A DNA stretch of 64,000 nt from Pedobacter sp. B4-66 (lineage in GTDB: Bacteria > Bacteroidota > Bacteroidia > Sphingobacteriales > Sphingobacteriaceae): assembly GCF_018492665.1 (NCBI RefSeq), contig NZ_JAFVME010000015.1, positions 1 through 64,000 of the forward strand. The letters run 5' to 3'. The stretch's first letter is position 1; every line of letters starts with the position of its first letter. Positions 36,446 to 45,625 of the stretch are shown here, in pieces. Position numbers and translations under genes: made by a program. The notes beneath the pieces were generated by a model. That model saw only the letters and a program-made list of their open reading frames with translations. It had not been told where the DNA came from and searched no databases.

Positions 36446-36542
36446 ATTTTTAAAGATTATAACTCAAAAAGTTTATAACACAAAGTTATATTATTTCTAT
36501 GGTATTAAAAAGCAAGGTTTCTATTATAAAAACGCACCTGTT

Positions 36543-37637
36543 TTAATGAAATACAAACATTGCTGGAAAATAATATCCTGAATAAGAAATCTTATTAACC
36601 AGGTTACCTGATACAGCGCCGTAAAAATAGATATTGTTTACACCGTAATTCTCTCCATAACCATCCTGAACGGTTGTAACTACAATCTGATTTGTTTTAG
36701 CATCATAACCAAGGTTCTTTTTGTAGAATGATTGCTTATCAGGAGTTGTTATAAAAGGTTGTTGAAGTGTTGCCGGATTTCCTTCGGTATATTTATACAG
36801 CATTTTACCGCCACCAAATGAAGGTGATTTTAAAAGAAAAACAGTGTTTTCTTTTGTAGAAGCAATGATTGGCGAAGAGAACCAAGTAAACCATGTGCTT
36901 GCTGGTGTAAATGGCAATTCAACACTGTCGGTAGCTAATGTTACAGGGTCTGAGTTGTATAGGAATTTCCCTTTGGTATACCACACTTTATTATTTGGAG
37001 TTTGTGCAAAACCTAATGTAACTCCCTTTATTTTTTTGGCCACGATTAGGTCTGCTAAATTATAAATTACTGCACCTTCGGACTGAGAAAGGGTATAAAC
37101 ATATTTGCCAGCTTTAAGCATATCGCCAGTTTGGCCGCTTGTTCCAGCAACTTGAGTAGTAGCATCGTAAGTTTTAAGGTTAACTTTAAAGATTCCTTTG
37201 CTGCTACTTAAAAGTCCGTTATTTTCGTCGAGACCGACAAAAGCACGCCAGTCACTTTTCGGTGATGCAGGGATACGTCCTACTTCCTTAAGCGTCTTAG
37301 CATCAGCCACTACAACCGGGCCACCTATTTTGCTTACTACATATAAATTTTTATTGAATATGGTTGCAAACTGAACAGTTGAACTTTTAGGTTCAAAATC
37401 TTTACCAGGGTTTTCTTTTTGGAAAACGCTATCTTTTAGTGTGCGTGAGGCATTATCGAAAAAGGTTATTGAACCTGTACCGTGGCCATACCAGCCTTCG
37501 TTAATTATAAAGAAACCATCTTCGAATTTACCTGGTTCTAATTGCTGAATTTCTTTGTTGTTGTCTTTTTTACAAGAAAATAGGGTTCCTGCTAATACTA
37601 CAAGTAAAAGCGATTTTTTAAGAAAAATGTTGTTCAT
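36543..37637 (-). CDS. DUF5074/YncE-like beta-propeller lipoprotein (BtuG-like), copy D
   Basis: 364 aa. The lipoprotein signal is LVVLAGTLFSC. The mature part starts DGFFIINEGWYGHGTGSITF and continues with propeller-blade repeats (NKNLYVVSKIGGPVVVADAK). In Bacteroides, surface propeller lipoproteins of this class (BtuG) bind B12 tightly and deliver it to BtuB. This is the most divergent of the four copies here. It lies seventh in the operon, 72 bases below the surface protein at 37710 and 97 bases before the DUF6580 gene. Confidence 0.8.
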   Translation of the reverse strand: MNNIFLKKSLLLVVLAGTLFSCKKDNNKEIQQLEPGKFEDGFFIINEGWYGHGTGSITFFDNASRTLKDSVFQKENPGKDFEPKSSTVQFATIFNKNLYVVSKIGGPVVVADAKTLKEVGRIPASPKSDWRAFVGLDENNGLLSSSKGIFKVNLKTYDATTQVAGTSGQTGDMLKAGKYVYTLSQSEGAVIYNLADLIVAKKIKGVTLGFAQTPNNKVWYTKGKFLYNSDPVTLATDSVELPFTPASTWFTWFSSPIIASTKENTVFLLKSPSFGGGKMLYKYTEGNPATLQQPFITTPDKQSFYKKNLGYDAKTNQIVVTTVQDGYGENYGVNNIYFYGAVSGNLVNKISYSGYYFPAMFVFH

Positions 37638-37709
37638 TTAGTTGTTATGATTTGTTGAAAGCGGCTTATTATAAAATTGATCTGATTGTTTAATTGTTAA
37701 CTGGGGGGC

Positions 37710-38813
37710 TTATTTGGCAAGATTTAAGTCGGCAACGCCTAACACTTCTGTTGATAGTTCGCCTAACCAGCCAAGATCGGCTTGAATACCTGTTTGAATT
37801 TTGATGAAATCGATACCGGTAAGATGTACTGTTTTTCCGTCCTTATCGATAGCGTTGGCAATATCGATGTTGTCGCCGCCTACTTTATTATCGGCATATC
37901 CAAAAGCAAAAGGTGCACTTGTAATAAAGGTTGGTGTTTCTGCTTTAATACCAGATGAAGGTAGTAATGTTCCTTTAAGTGTATATTCGGTACCCTCTAC
38001 CCATGATGGAAAGGCTTGCAAAGTAGCTCCTGCAATGGTAACAACTCCAGTTTTACCTTTATTGTCTTTCCATGATACGCTACCTCCCGTTGTTGGTTTT
38101 GTATAGGTTACTTCATAATCACGAATATATCCTTCTTTATCAAACTCACTTCCTTTTAGCTCGTACCAGGTATCATCGGGTTTACCGTTTCCATTCTCGT
38201 CTTGCATTACCCATACTACTCCAGGCTCTGCCCAGTTTGATTGTGCATTGCCATAAATAATAATGTCGTCTTTCTGGTTTTCATTGATTACTGTGTGGTC
38301 AAAACCGAGTACTATATATCCGCCCCATGCGCCTAGAGATACTATGCCTTGTTTACCTTCGATACTTTTTGCTCCTTCGAGTGTTCCAATAGTTTTATTG
38401 GTGTATTGACCAGGAGCTGGTAAGTATTCAAAAACTTTAGTTACATATTGATTGCTTCCAGGATTTGATGGTACTGTTGGCACGCCGACATTTACTACAT
38501 ATTTATAGGTAAAAGCACCACTGTTGTTTGTAGCTGTGTACTCTATGTTATAAATACCTGCTTTTACAGGGGTGAAATTATAAAATGAGGAGGTGCTTTT
38601 AACCTCCCCATCTAGTTTCCATTCCTCATCGTAAGCCTTGTTGTTTACATTAATCGTGGTAAACGCGATTTGTTCATTAACCTTGCTGTTAATTGGGTTA
38701 TTTTTAATTACCATATCAACCACAGGAGCTTGCTCCGCATCCTCGTCTTTTGTACAAGCAGATAAGATACTGATACTTAGTAAAGCGAAAAGCAGGTAAT
38801 GTTTAATGTTCAT
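37710..38813 (-). CDS. Surface lipoprotein with PKD-like domain in B12 operon, copy 2
   Basis: About 367 aa from the ATG at 38813 (MNIKHYLLFALLSISILSAC, a lipoprotein signal); the longer TTG start at 38837 is unlikely. The N-terminal PKD/Ig-like domain (about 30-105) is followed by a domain shared with the protein at 41079: KVFEYLPAPGQYTN, GGYIVLGFDHTV, then DENGNGKPDDTWYELKGSE, an acidic loop that looks calcium-binding. It ends WLGELSTEVLGVADLNL. The function is not known. The operon position suggests a role in cobalamin capture. Confidence 0.8.
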   Translation of the reverse strand: MNIKHYLLFALLSISILSACTKDEDAEQAPVVDMVIKNNPINSKVNEQIAFTTINVNNKAYDEEWKLDGEVKSTSSFYNFTPVKAGIYNIEYTATNNSGAFTYKYVVNVGVPTVPSNPGSNQYVTKVFEYLPAPGQYTNKTIGTLEGAKSIEGKQGIVSLGAWGGYIVLGFDHTVINENQKDDIIIYGNAQSNWAEPGVVWVMQDENGNGKPDDTWYELKGSEFDKEGYIRDYEVTYTKPTTGGSVSWKDNKGKTGVVTIAGATLQAFPSWVEGTEYTLKGTLLPSSGIKAETPTFITSAPFAFGYADNKVGGDNIDIANAIDKDGKTVHLTGIDFIKIQTGIQADLGWLGELSTEVLGVADLNLAK

Positions 38814-38842
38814 AACAGGCAGATTTAATGAGTACAATATCG

Positions 38843-39958
38843 TTATTTATAGTTGTAATTGAATACCGCACTTTGAGGTGAACCGCCTGTTGCAAATTCA
38901 AATTTCTTTTTACCATCAGCGCCAAAACAGAAAAGCTTACCCGCAGCAGCATATCCTAAAGCGTCGCCAACGTAAACATCATTGCCTAACGGATTTATAG
39001 TAATACCATATGAGGTCATTACAGCTGTTCCATCTTTAATAAAATCAGTCTCTACTCGTCCATTGGTTACATTTAAAGTTTTTAAATAGTTTATAGGGTA
39101 TGCTCCTTCAACAACTACATAGCCACTATTCCCTACAATTGTAATTCCAGCGAGATTAGTATCGAAACCGTCAACTTTTTTATCTGTTACACTACTCAAT
39201 TTAACAAGTTGAGCTGGAATATCGGCGTAATTTCCTTTTACTATTGTAAGCAAATCGCCATTTGGGGTTGCGGCAATCTTTATAGGATTAAAACCAACAT
39301 TGATGTCTTGTTTCTTTGTAAATGTAGTTAGATCGACCACAGAAACTGATGTATTATTGGGACTTGGATAATAAAATTGATCAGAGTTTGTTACATACAA
39401 CTTGCCGTTTACAATTGCCAAACCTTCTAATGCACCACCAACCTGAATTCTTGACTCTATAGTTAGACTAGCAGTATCAATTTTGCTGATATAACCATCA
39501 TAACCAGATACATACGCTTTGTTCTTATAGAAAGCTACAAAGCGAGGCATAAAGTCGTTTTTATCATCAAAGAAAGGAATTCTTTTTAGAGATTTTCCTG
39601 TCGCAATGTTAATGACCTCAACATAGGAATCCTGCTTGGTGTCCCTTGCCCCAGTTACAGTGCAATACATTTTACTACCGTATTGTTTTAAATCAGCGGC
39701 ATCGGTTCCTAAAGAAATTCCATTTTTCAGTTTGAAATAATCTTGTGTTGCTTTACCTTCAGCAAGGTCGTAATAAGTAAGGGTACTGTTATTTGCTAAG
39801 CCAAATGAGCCTTCGCACAATACATATACACCGGCCGTAGAAACTGGTCGCTCATTTAATACTGGCAATTTATCTTTTTTACAAGATGCTAATCCTAAAA
39901 CACTGCCAATGATTGCAAGCAATGCTGGTTTTCTATAGTTTAGTACTGGTTTATTCAT
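38843..39958 (-). CDS. DUF5074/YncE-like beta-propeller lipoprotein (BtuG-like), copy C
   Basis: About 371 aa from the ATG at 39958 (MNKPVLNYRKP); the open frame runs 52 codons further up into the previous gene, but only this start carries the lipoprotein signal (LGLASC). Then comes GVYVLCEGSFGLANNSTLTY and repeated blades: GKSLKRIPFFDDKNDFMPRF, AYVSGYDGYISKID, GGALEGLAIVNGKLYVTNSD. It is closely similar along its length to the next gene upstream (39981), a recent tandem duplicate. It is probably a surface B12-binding propeller. Confidence 0.85.
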   Translation of the reverse strand: MNKPVLNYRKPALLAIIGSVLGLASCKKDKLPVLNERPVSTAGVYVLCEGSFGLANNSTLTYYDLAEGKATQDYFKLKNGISLGTDAADLKQYGSKMYCTVTGARDTKQDSYVEVINIATGKSLKRIPFFDDKNDFMPRFVAFYKNKAYVSGYDGYISKIDTASLTIESRIQVGGALEGLAIVNGKLYVTNSDQFYYPSPNNTSVSVVDLTTFTKKQDINVGFNPIKIAATPNGDLLTIVKGNYADIPAQLVKLSSVTDKKVDGFDTNLAGITIVGNSGYVVVEGAYPINYLKTLNVTNGRVETDFIKDGTAVMTSYGITINPLGNDVYVGDALGYAAAGKLFCFGADGKKKFEFATGGSPQSAVFNYNYK

Positions 39959-39980
39959 GATTATTCTATTTATCTTCTTG

Positions 39981-41066
39981 TTAATATCCATATTTAAAAA
40001 CGGCGTGTTGTGGTAAAGGTCCGGTTTCAAACTCAAACTTCTTGCCTCCATATGCACTAAAGCAGTATGCCTTTCCATCTGTTGCACCATCGGCAATGTA
40101 AACTTCGTTACCAACAGGATTAACCGTTATTCCGTATGCGCCAGCGGTAATGGTACCATCAGTAACAAACTCTTTGCCCAGTATACCTGTACCTACATCA
40201 AACGGTTTTATTGATGCTCCCCAGTCGAGACTTAAATAGGCAGTATTACCTCCTATTGCCAATGCACCTGCACTGTATTCGTAGTTACCTGTAGCTAAAT
40301 CTGTTGTACTATTAATACGCGTTAAACCTGGCATTATGTCGGAATAATTACCCCATGAAATTACCAATAAATCTCCGTTTCCTGCTGCTGCAATTCTAAC
40401 TGGATTATGGATAACTTCTATGTCTTTTATTTTTGCAAAAGTGGTAAGGTCTACCACAGAAACAACGTTCTTTTTGCCATCGGGATGAATTGGATGATCT
40501 GAGTTTGTAACGTAGATTTTGTTATTTACTACTGCTAGTCCTTCAAGTGCTCCACCTACTTCAACTCTCGAATCAATAGTTAAAGTTGCGGTATCAATAC
40601 GGGAGATTTTTCCATCATAACCAGATACATAAGCTTTGTTTTTATTAAAGGCTACATAGCGTGGCATAAATTCACTTGTGGCATCAAAGAAAGGTATTCT
40701 TTTTAATGACTTTCCTGTAGCTATATCTATCACTTCCAGATAAGAGTTTTTCTTTCCTTGTAAACCTGATACAACACAGTACATTTTACTACCGTAACGC
40801 TGTAAATCATTTGCGGTTTCGCCTAATGCATATCCGTTTACTTTTTTAAAGTAATCCTTTTCTGAAGCTTTTGTTTTGATATCGTAATATGAGATGGTAC
40901 TATTGTTTTGGCCCATATAGCCCTCGCAAAGCATATAAACACCAACTGTTTCTTTTGGCATTAGCGCTTCGGGCTCATCGCTATTAATTTTATCTTTTTT
41001 ACATGAGGCAATGGTTAGTGCCATAAACCCGGCTAAAAAGCAAGGTAGTAGTTTGTTATAGTTCAT
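39981..41066 (-). CDS. DUF5074/YncE-like beta-propeller lipoprotein (BtuG-like), copy B
   Basis: 361 aa. The lipoprotein signal is FMALTIASC. GVYMLCEGYMGQNNSTISYY is followed by blades nearly identical to copy C (GKSLKRIPFFDATSEFMPRY, AYVSGYDGKISRID, GGALEGLAVVNNKIYVTNSD). It differs from copy C mainly near residues 190-260. The 22-base gap to copy C fits a tandem duplication. It is surface exposed by inference from Bacteroides BtuG. Confidence 0.85.
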   Translation of the reverse strand: MNYNKLLPCFLAGFMALTIASCKKDKINSDEPEALMPKETVGVYMLCEGYMGQNNSTISYYDIKTKASEKDYFKKVNGYALGETANDLQRYGSKMYCVVSGLQGKKNSYLEVIDIATGKSLKRIPFFDATSEFMPRYVAFNKNKAYVSGYDGKISRIDTATLTIDSRVEVGGALEGLAVVNNKIYVTNSDHPIHPDGKKNVVSVVDLTTFAKIKDIEVIHNPVRIAAAGNGDLLVISWGNYSDIMPGLTRINSTTDLATGNYEYSAGALAIGGNTAYLSLDWGASIKPFDVGTGILGKEFVTDGTITAGAYGITVNPVGNEVYIADGATDGKAYCFSAYGGKKFEFETGPLPQHAVFKYGY

Positions 41067-41078
41067 ATTACAGATTGG

Positions 41079-42044
41079 TTATTTCTTTAAATGTAATTTA
41101 AGATCTACAGCTCCACCAATTTCAGTAGAAACTTCTCCAAGCCATCTTGCACGGTAGTTTTCTCTATCTGGTTCGAAAGGATTTCCATTTGAGTTTTGTG
41201 CTGTATAGATTTTAACAAAGTCTATATATTTTAAATTGACTTTACTGCCATTCTTATCAACTGCCCAGTCAATATCAAAAGAGTTGTAAGGATCTGTAGT
41301 TTCTGTAAGCAACTTAAAGTCTTCAGAACCATTATCTACATAACCCCATTGAAGTGGCTTATTTGTAATAATATCACCGTCCATAAGTGTACTTTTAAGT
41401 AGCGTTCCTGTAAAAGTAAGCTGATCCTGATTTTTTGCCCATTCAGGATAATAGTTATTTTTGTTAAACATATTCCTTAGTACATCGCCCTCTTTACCCT
41501 GGTTATCTTTCCAGTGAATGTCATCTTTTAAATTTTTGGGATTATAATAAGTAATACTATAGTTTTTAATGGTTTCGGACTTACCGTATTCACTTCCGGC
41601 CAGTTCAAACCATTCTCCGTCGTCAGGTAATCCATTTCCATTTAAATCGCGCATCACCATTACTATTCCAGGTTCAGACCACTCCATATTTTCGCCATAT
41701 AATGGGTTTCCGTAAACCCCTAAATCAGCCCCTGAAATGTTTTCTATTGAGTGATCAAATCCAAAAATGATGTACCCTCCGTATCCTCCTAAAGACACAA
41801 GGCTATTGTAAGCCTGCCCTACGATTTGCTTGGTGGCTTCCATAGTTCCAAACCCTGTATTTATAAATTGCCCCGGAGCAGGTGAGTATTCATATATTTT
41901 ACTGATATATTTACCACTAGTATTTGTAGCCAAACGTGGCGTGTATGGTACTTCATCATAATAAGGATCACTTGGAGATGTACAGGAGTTTAAACAAAGT
42001 AAAACTGCTGAAAGGCCAAGAATTGATTTTTGATAGAACTTCAT
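41079..42044 (-). CDS. Surface lipoprotein in B12 operon, copy 1 (no PKD domain)
   Basis: 321 aa. The lipoprotein signal is LSAVLLCLNSC. It is homologous to the C-terminal two thirds of the protein at 37710: KIYEYSPAPGQFIN, GGYIIFGFDHSIEN, acidic loop RDLNGNGLPDDGEWFELAGS and the end WLGEVSTEIGGAVDLKLHL. It lacks the PKD-like N-terminal domain. It lies between propeller copies A and B. No activity is known to me for this family. A co-receptor or calcium-dependent scaffold at the surface is possible. Confidence 0.8.
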   Translation of the reverse strand: MKFYQKSILGLSAVLLCLNSCTSPSDPYYDEVPYTPRLATNTSGKYISKIYEYSPAPGQFINTGFGTMEATKQIVGQAYNSLVSLGGYGGYIIFGFDHSIENISGADLGVYGNPLYGENMEWSEPGIVMVMRDLNGNGLPDDGEWFELAGSEYGKSETIKNYSITYYNPKNLKDDIHWKDNQGKEGDVLRNMFNKNNYYPEWAKNQDQLTFTGTLLKSTLMDGDIITNKPLQWGYVDNGSEDFKLLTETTDPYNSFDIDWAVDKNGSKVNLKYIDFVKIYTAQNSNGNPFEPDRENYRARWLGEVSTEIGGAVDLKLHLKK

Positions 42045-42062
42045 TTTTTAATTTAGATATGG

Positions 42063-43214
42063 TTATTTATATACAAAAGCAAAGTGAGCCGGAATATCGC
42101 CTGTGGTAACCGACCATTTCTTTTTTCCGCTAGGATCAAAACAGTAAAGTTTACCTGGAGAAACATAGTTTAGGGCATCTGTAACCAAGACTTCTTTGGT
42201 TATTGGATGTACTGCTATCCCGTATGGTATAGTGATGGATTTTTCGGTACCATCGGTAATGAATTTCTGATTGAGTATTACTTCGTCTTTTACGTTGAGC
42301 ATACCGTAGGTTATGGTGTATTTGGCTTCGTTATAACTCCATTCTGAACCATAGTAATAAGCAATATCTCCATCAATGGTGAGGTTGTTTACTGCGATAT
42401 CAAAAGTCTTTTTTACCTGATCGGTTTTGGTGTCTATTACAAACATTTTTGAGGGAACATCGTAATAATTACCCCTGGAGGTTACGTAAAGATCTCCGTA
42501 TTTATCTGCCTTTAAACGGTGTAAGTTAATGGCTACATCGATATTTTTTGTTACTTTAAATGAACTCAGATCGATTACTGAAACGGTTCTTTCGTATTTT
42601 TGAGGGCTGTATCCACCTGAATTGGCTACATAGAGTTTTTCGCCAACAATGGCCATTTCTTCGGGCTGTCGACCAACATCTACTCTTTTGGTTTCTGTTA
42701 AGGATGTTGTATCTATTTCTGCAACAATTCCATTTGGTGCTTTAGGATCTCCAACCGTTCCCAGGTAGGCACTGACGTAAGCCTTGCCATTATGAAAGGT
42801 AATGTAGCGACAATTAATGATGTTGATTTGTTTGATACGCTTGCCTGTTTTTACATCCAAGACTTCGATCTTATTAGAAACATTTACTACCACATACAGC
42901 TTAGAACCGTAAACGGCTATATCATTGCCAACATCGCCAAGTCCTTTTACTACTTCGGGGTTTGCTTTGTTATAAATGTTTCTTCTATAAATTCCAGTGG
43001 TATAATCGAGGTAATCTAAAGATGCCTTATTCATATTCATATTGCCCTCGTTTACAATATAAAATCCCTTAACCTGAGCTGATGGATCTGGTGTTAACAG
43101 CGTTTCTTGCTGTTCTGGTACTGGCTTAAGTTCTTTACGGCAAGATAACGTAAGCCCTACTGAGGTAATTAAAATTGCTAAACTAATGGCATTAAGTGTT
43201 TTATTCTTTTTCAT
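42063..43214 (-). CDS. DUF5074/YncE-like beta-propeller lipoprotein (BtuG-like), copy A
   Basis: 383 aa. The lipoprotein signal is ITSVGLTLSC. GFYIVNEGNMNMNKASLDYL is followed by blades YGSKLYVVVNVSNKIEVLDV, AYVSAYLGTVGDPK, VGRQPEEMAIVGEKLYVANS and HPITKEVLVTDALNYVSPGK. It is the first gene after the receptor, 5 bases below it, which is the place BtuG occupies in Bacteroides B12 loci. The best candidate here for the BtuG that caps the receptor. Confidence 0.85.
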   Translation of the reverse strand: MKKNKTLNAISLAILITSVGLTLSCRKELKPVPEQQETLLTPDPSAQVKGFYIVNEGNMNMNKASLDYLDYTTGIYRRNIYNKANPEVVKGLGDVGNDIAVYGSKLYVVVNVSNKIEVLDVKTGKRIKQINIINCRYITFHNGKAYVSAYLGTVGDPKAPNGIVAEIDTTSLTETKRVDVGRQPEEMAIVGEKLYVANSGGYSPQKYERTVSVIDLSSFKVTKNIDVAINLHRLKADKYGDLYVTSRGNYYDVPSKMFVIDTKTDQVKKTFDIAVNNLTIDGDIAYYYGSEWSYNEAKYTITYGMLNVKDEVILNQKFITDGTEKSITIPYGIAVHPITKEVLVTDALNYVSPGKLYCFDPSGKKKWSVTTGDIPAHFAFVYK

Positions 43215-43219
43215 AAGTG

Positions 43220-45271
43220 CTAATAGTTATAGGTTAATCCAATTCGATAATAACGACCGGGCATAGGAAAGTTTGTTATTACTTCATAATCCTGATTTAA
43301 CAGGTTATTGACTTCTGCTGTAAGACGAACTTCGCTTCGGTTTAATTTTGTGTTGTAATGCAATGCTAAATCGTGGGTATACCATGGCTGTACATAGTTG
43401 TATACATTATTTGTACTTTGGTTATAGCGTTCTCCGATGTAAATAAAGCTGTAATTCATAGATAGGTTCTTATAGGCTGCGCTTGCTAAGAATGACCCAC
43501 TGTGTATTGGAGTGTAAGGAATTAAATCTTTATAACTTGCCGATGTTTTATCTGCGTCTATTGCCTTTTGATAGGTATAAGTAAGGCCTGTCGTAAGATT
43601 TACGTATTCTGTAAGTTGCCATGCAGATTGGATATTTACATCTATACCTTTAATTTCAACAAGTCCGAGATTCATCATACTCCACCTTGCCTGATTGTTA
43701 CCGGGCACTGCAACTATCTTATTTTTAACATTGTTGTAATAAGCATCTGCCTGTATAGAAAATTGACTCAATATCCTATTGTCGTATCCTTTTATATAGG
43801 TAAACCCTAAATCGTATTGTTTTGTGTACTCAGGTTTTAAAACAGTAAACCCGTAATAGGTGTAGTAAAGATCGTTAAAGGTTGGCATTCGGAAAATGCT
43901 TTTATAGAATGAGCGTACCCTAAATTCCTTTTGGTTAAAGGGCTGCCAGGACAGCATAACTGTTGGTGTTAGCTCATTTCTGTTTATGTCGGCCGGTCCA
44001 CTTACGGTTTTATCGTATTTAAGTGTGTTTAGTAAATTGGCCTGAATATCAAATCTGGCAAAACGAAACTGGGTAGCTAAAGCTGTTAATATGGTGTTCC
44101 TTACGGGGTATGCAAAGCGATAAAGATCTGCATTTAACACGTTTCGCTGGTAATCTGTAGACAATACGACATCCCAGTAATTGGTGATTTTTAACTTATT
44201 GGCCAATGATATGTATACTTCTTGTAGCTGAAAATTATTTTCTAGCAATCCATTAACAGTTACTCTATCTGGATCTAGATAACGTAGATTATCGTTTGCA
44301 TACTTGGCTGTTGCCAGCAAACTGTATTTGCCTACATTCTTTTCATAGGAAGACTGAATGAAAAAGTTCTTGTTCCACATCCGTTGAGAAAATGCAAATA
44401 CATTGTTGACAACTGCCCCCGGCAATCCTTGATTGTCCTTGTAACCGTATAGTTTTACTTTCCACTTGCTGCTGTCGGCTAACATGCCATTTAACCCCAA
44501 CTCTAATCGCATGGTTTCAATATCACCATCCTTTCTTACGGCTGTAGTATCATATACTCCATTAGTAGATCGGAATTTATATTTACCATTGGCATTTTTA
44601 TATTCTGTGCTTAGGGAGCTATAAACATTGTTGCTTATTTTACTTTGCCACAATAGGGATGGATTTATAAGCCCAAACGACCCTCCTTTTATCGAAGCAC
44701 GAACTTTTTGAGTTCGGCCATCGGAGAAATCAGGTTGTTTAGAATTAAGGTATAGCGAACTTGCTGAAGCAAATCCTTTTGCTGATTGAAAAATAGAGCT
44801 CTTTTGTCCGTTGTATAGTTCTATCTCTTCTATATTATCTAATGAGAATTTACCAAGATCCACCTGTCCATTTTGCGCATTGCCTAATTGTACACCATCG
44901 TAAAATACTGCGGTATGATTGGTTCCCATGCTGCGGACATTAATGGTTTTTAAGCCTCCAATGCCTCCGTAGTCTTTAAGCTGTACACCTGAAAAAAAAC
45001 GAACTGCATCAGCTACTGAAAGGCTGTTTAACTTTTCGAGTTCGGCACCGGATAGTATTTGTAATGGTGTGGAAGATGTTTGTCTTTTACTGATCTTTAT
45101 TTTCCTGATTTGTACTTCCTTAAGTTGATTGACTTTATTTATAGAATCAGCTTTAGTTGAATCGATTTGTGCAAACGACTGAACAGACGTAAATGTACCC
45201 AGCCATATAATAGCCGGAAAAGTAAAAAAAATATAATTTACGCTTACAAAAGCGTTCTTACTTCTTCTCAT
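43220..45271 (-). CDS. btuB: TonB-dependent cobalamin receptor, BtuB-like
   Basis: 683 aa. A signal peptide ends near SVQSFAQ, a TonB-box-like stretch (LKEVQIRKIKI) follows, then the plug (ILSGAELEKLNSLSVADAVR, INVRSMGTNHTAVFYDGVQL) and a 22-strand barrel with the TonB-receptor C-terminus NQDYEVITNFPMPGRYYRIG and final aromatic Tyr. Length and plug match the BtuB class. It is the first gene behind a cobalamin riboswitch, which fixes the substrate as B12 with good confidence. It takes corrinoids across the outer membrane using TonB energy. Confidence 0.92.
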   Translation of the reverse strand: MRRSKNAFVSVNYIFFTFPAIIWLGTFTSVQSFAQIDSTKADSINKVNQLKEVQIRKIKISKRQTSSTPLQILSGAELEKLNSLSVADAVRFFSGVQLKDYGGIGGLKTINVRSMGTNHTAVFYDGVQLGNAQNGQVDLGKFSLDNIEEIELYNGQKSSIFQSAKGFASASSLYLNSKQPDFSDGRTQKVRASIKGGSFGLINPSLLWQSKISNNVYSSLSTEYKNANGKYKFRSTNGVYDTTAVRKDGDIETMRLELGLNGMLADSSKWKVKLYGYKDNQGLPGAVVNNVFAFSQRMWNKNFFIQSSYEKNVGKYSLLATAKYANDNLRYLDPDRVTVNGLLENNFQLQEVYISLANKLKITNYWDVVLSTDYQRNVLNADLYRFAYPVRNTILTALATQFRFARFDIQANLLNTLKYDKTVSGPADINRNELTPTVMLSWQPFNQKEFRVRSFYKSIFRMPTFNDLYYTYYGFTVLKPEYTKQYDLGFTYIKGYDNRILSQFSIQADAYYNNVKNKIVAVPGNNQARWSMMNLGLVEIKGIDVNIQSAWQLTEYVNLTTGLTYTYQKAIDADKTSASYKDLIPYTPIHSGSFLASAAYKNLSMNYSFIYIGERYNQSTNNVYNYVQPWYTHDLALHYNTKLNRSEVRLTAEVNNLLNQDYEVITNFPMPGRYYRIGLTYNY

Positions 45272-45382
45272 TTTGTTGTGAGTTTATTACCCACAGCAAA
45301 CAGTTAGATCAAGGAAATGAAATACAAAAAACAAGCACTCACTCCAAGCTTCAATCCCCGAAAGCTATGAAATATTACTACT

Positions 45383-45562
45383 TATGGCAGGTCTTCTGAC
45401 TTACTTCCGGTAATTCTGCCTTCCCAATCCTTAATCCCTTTTTAAAAGATCAGAAAAAGTGGCCTTGATTTGAACACCGTTATGAAGCTTACAGCTGCGG
45501 GACAGTTACGGATTTACACCGTATTCCCTTTTAATCCCGAATAAACACATCGGGAACCAAAA
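45383..45562 (-). ncRNA. Cobalamin riboswitch
   Basis: Minus strand. GGTGTAAATCCGTAACTG and the B12-binding core ACTGTCCCGCAGCTGTAA (45506-45489) are followed by a CCACT element, GGGAAGG, CCGGAAG and the closing GTCAGAAGACCTGCC (down to 45386). This is the full class I order. It leads btuB and should shut the operon off when adenosylcobalamin is plentiful. The roughly 110 bases between it and the btuB ATG would hold the expression platform. It accounts for most of the gene-free stretch 45272-45625. Confidence 0.96.
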
Positions 45563-45568
45563 GCGATG

Positions 45569-45599
45569 CAAATGTACTTAAATAAATAGCTTCAGACAA
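45569..45599 (-). promoter_or_regulatory. Promoter of the cobalamin operon
   Basis: Minus-strand TTG (45599-45597), a 20-base spacer, then TACATTTG (45576-45569), fitting the Bacteroidetes TTTG/TAnnTTTG form. The start of transcription would fall a few bases before the riboswitch. Confidence 0.6.
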
Positions 45600-45625
45600 G
45601 CTCGATTACATTTAAGGAATTGTGC

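Noticed and set aside
39959..40114. N-terminal extension of propeller copy C
   Set aside because: It overlaps the previous gene and lies before the lipoprotein signal peptide, so the ATG at 39958 is preferred.
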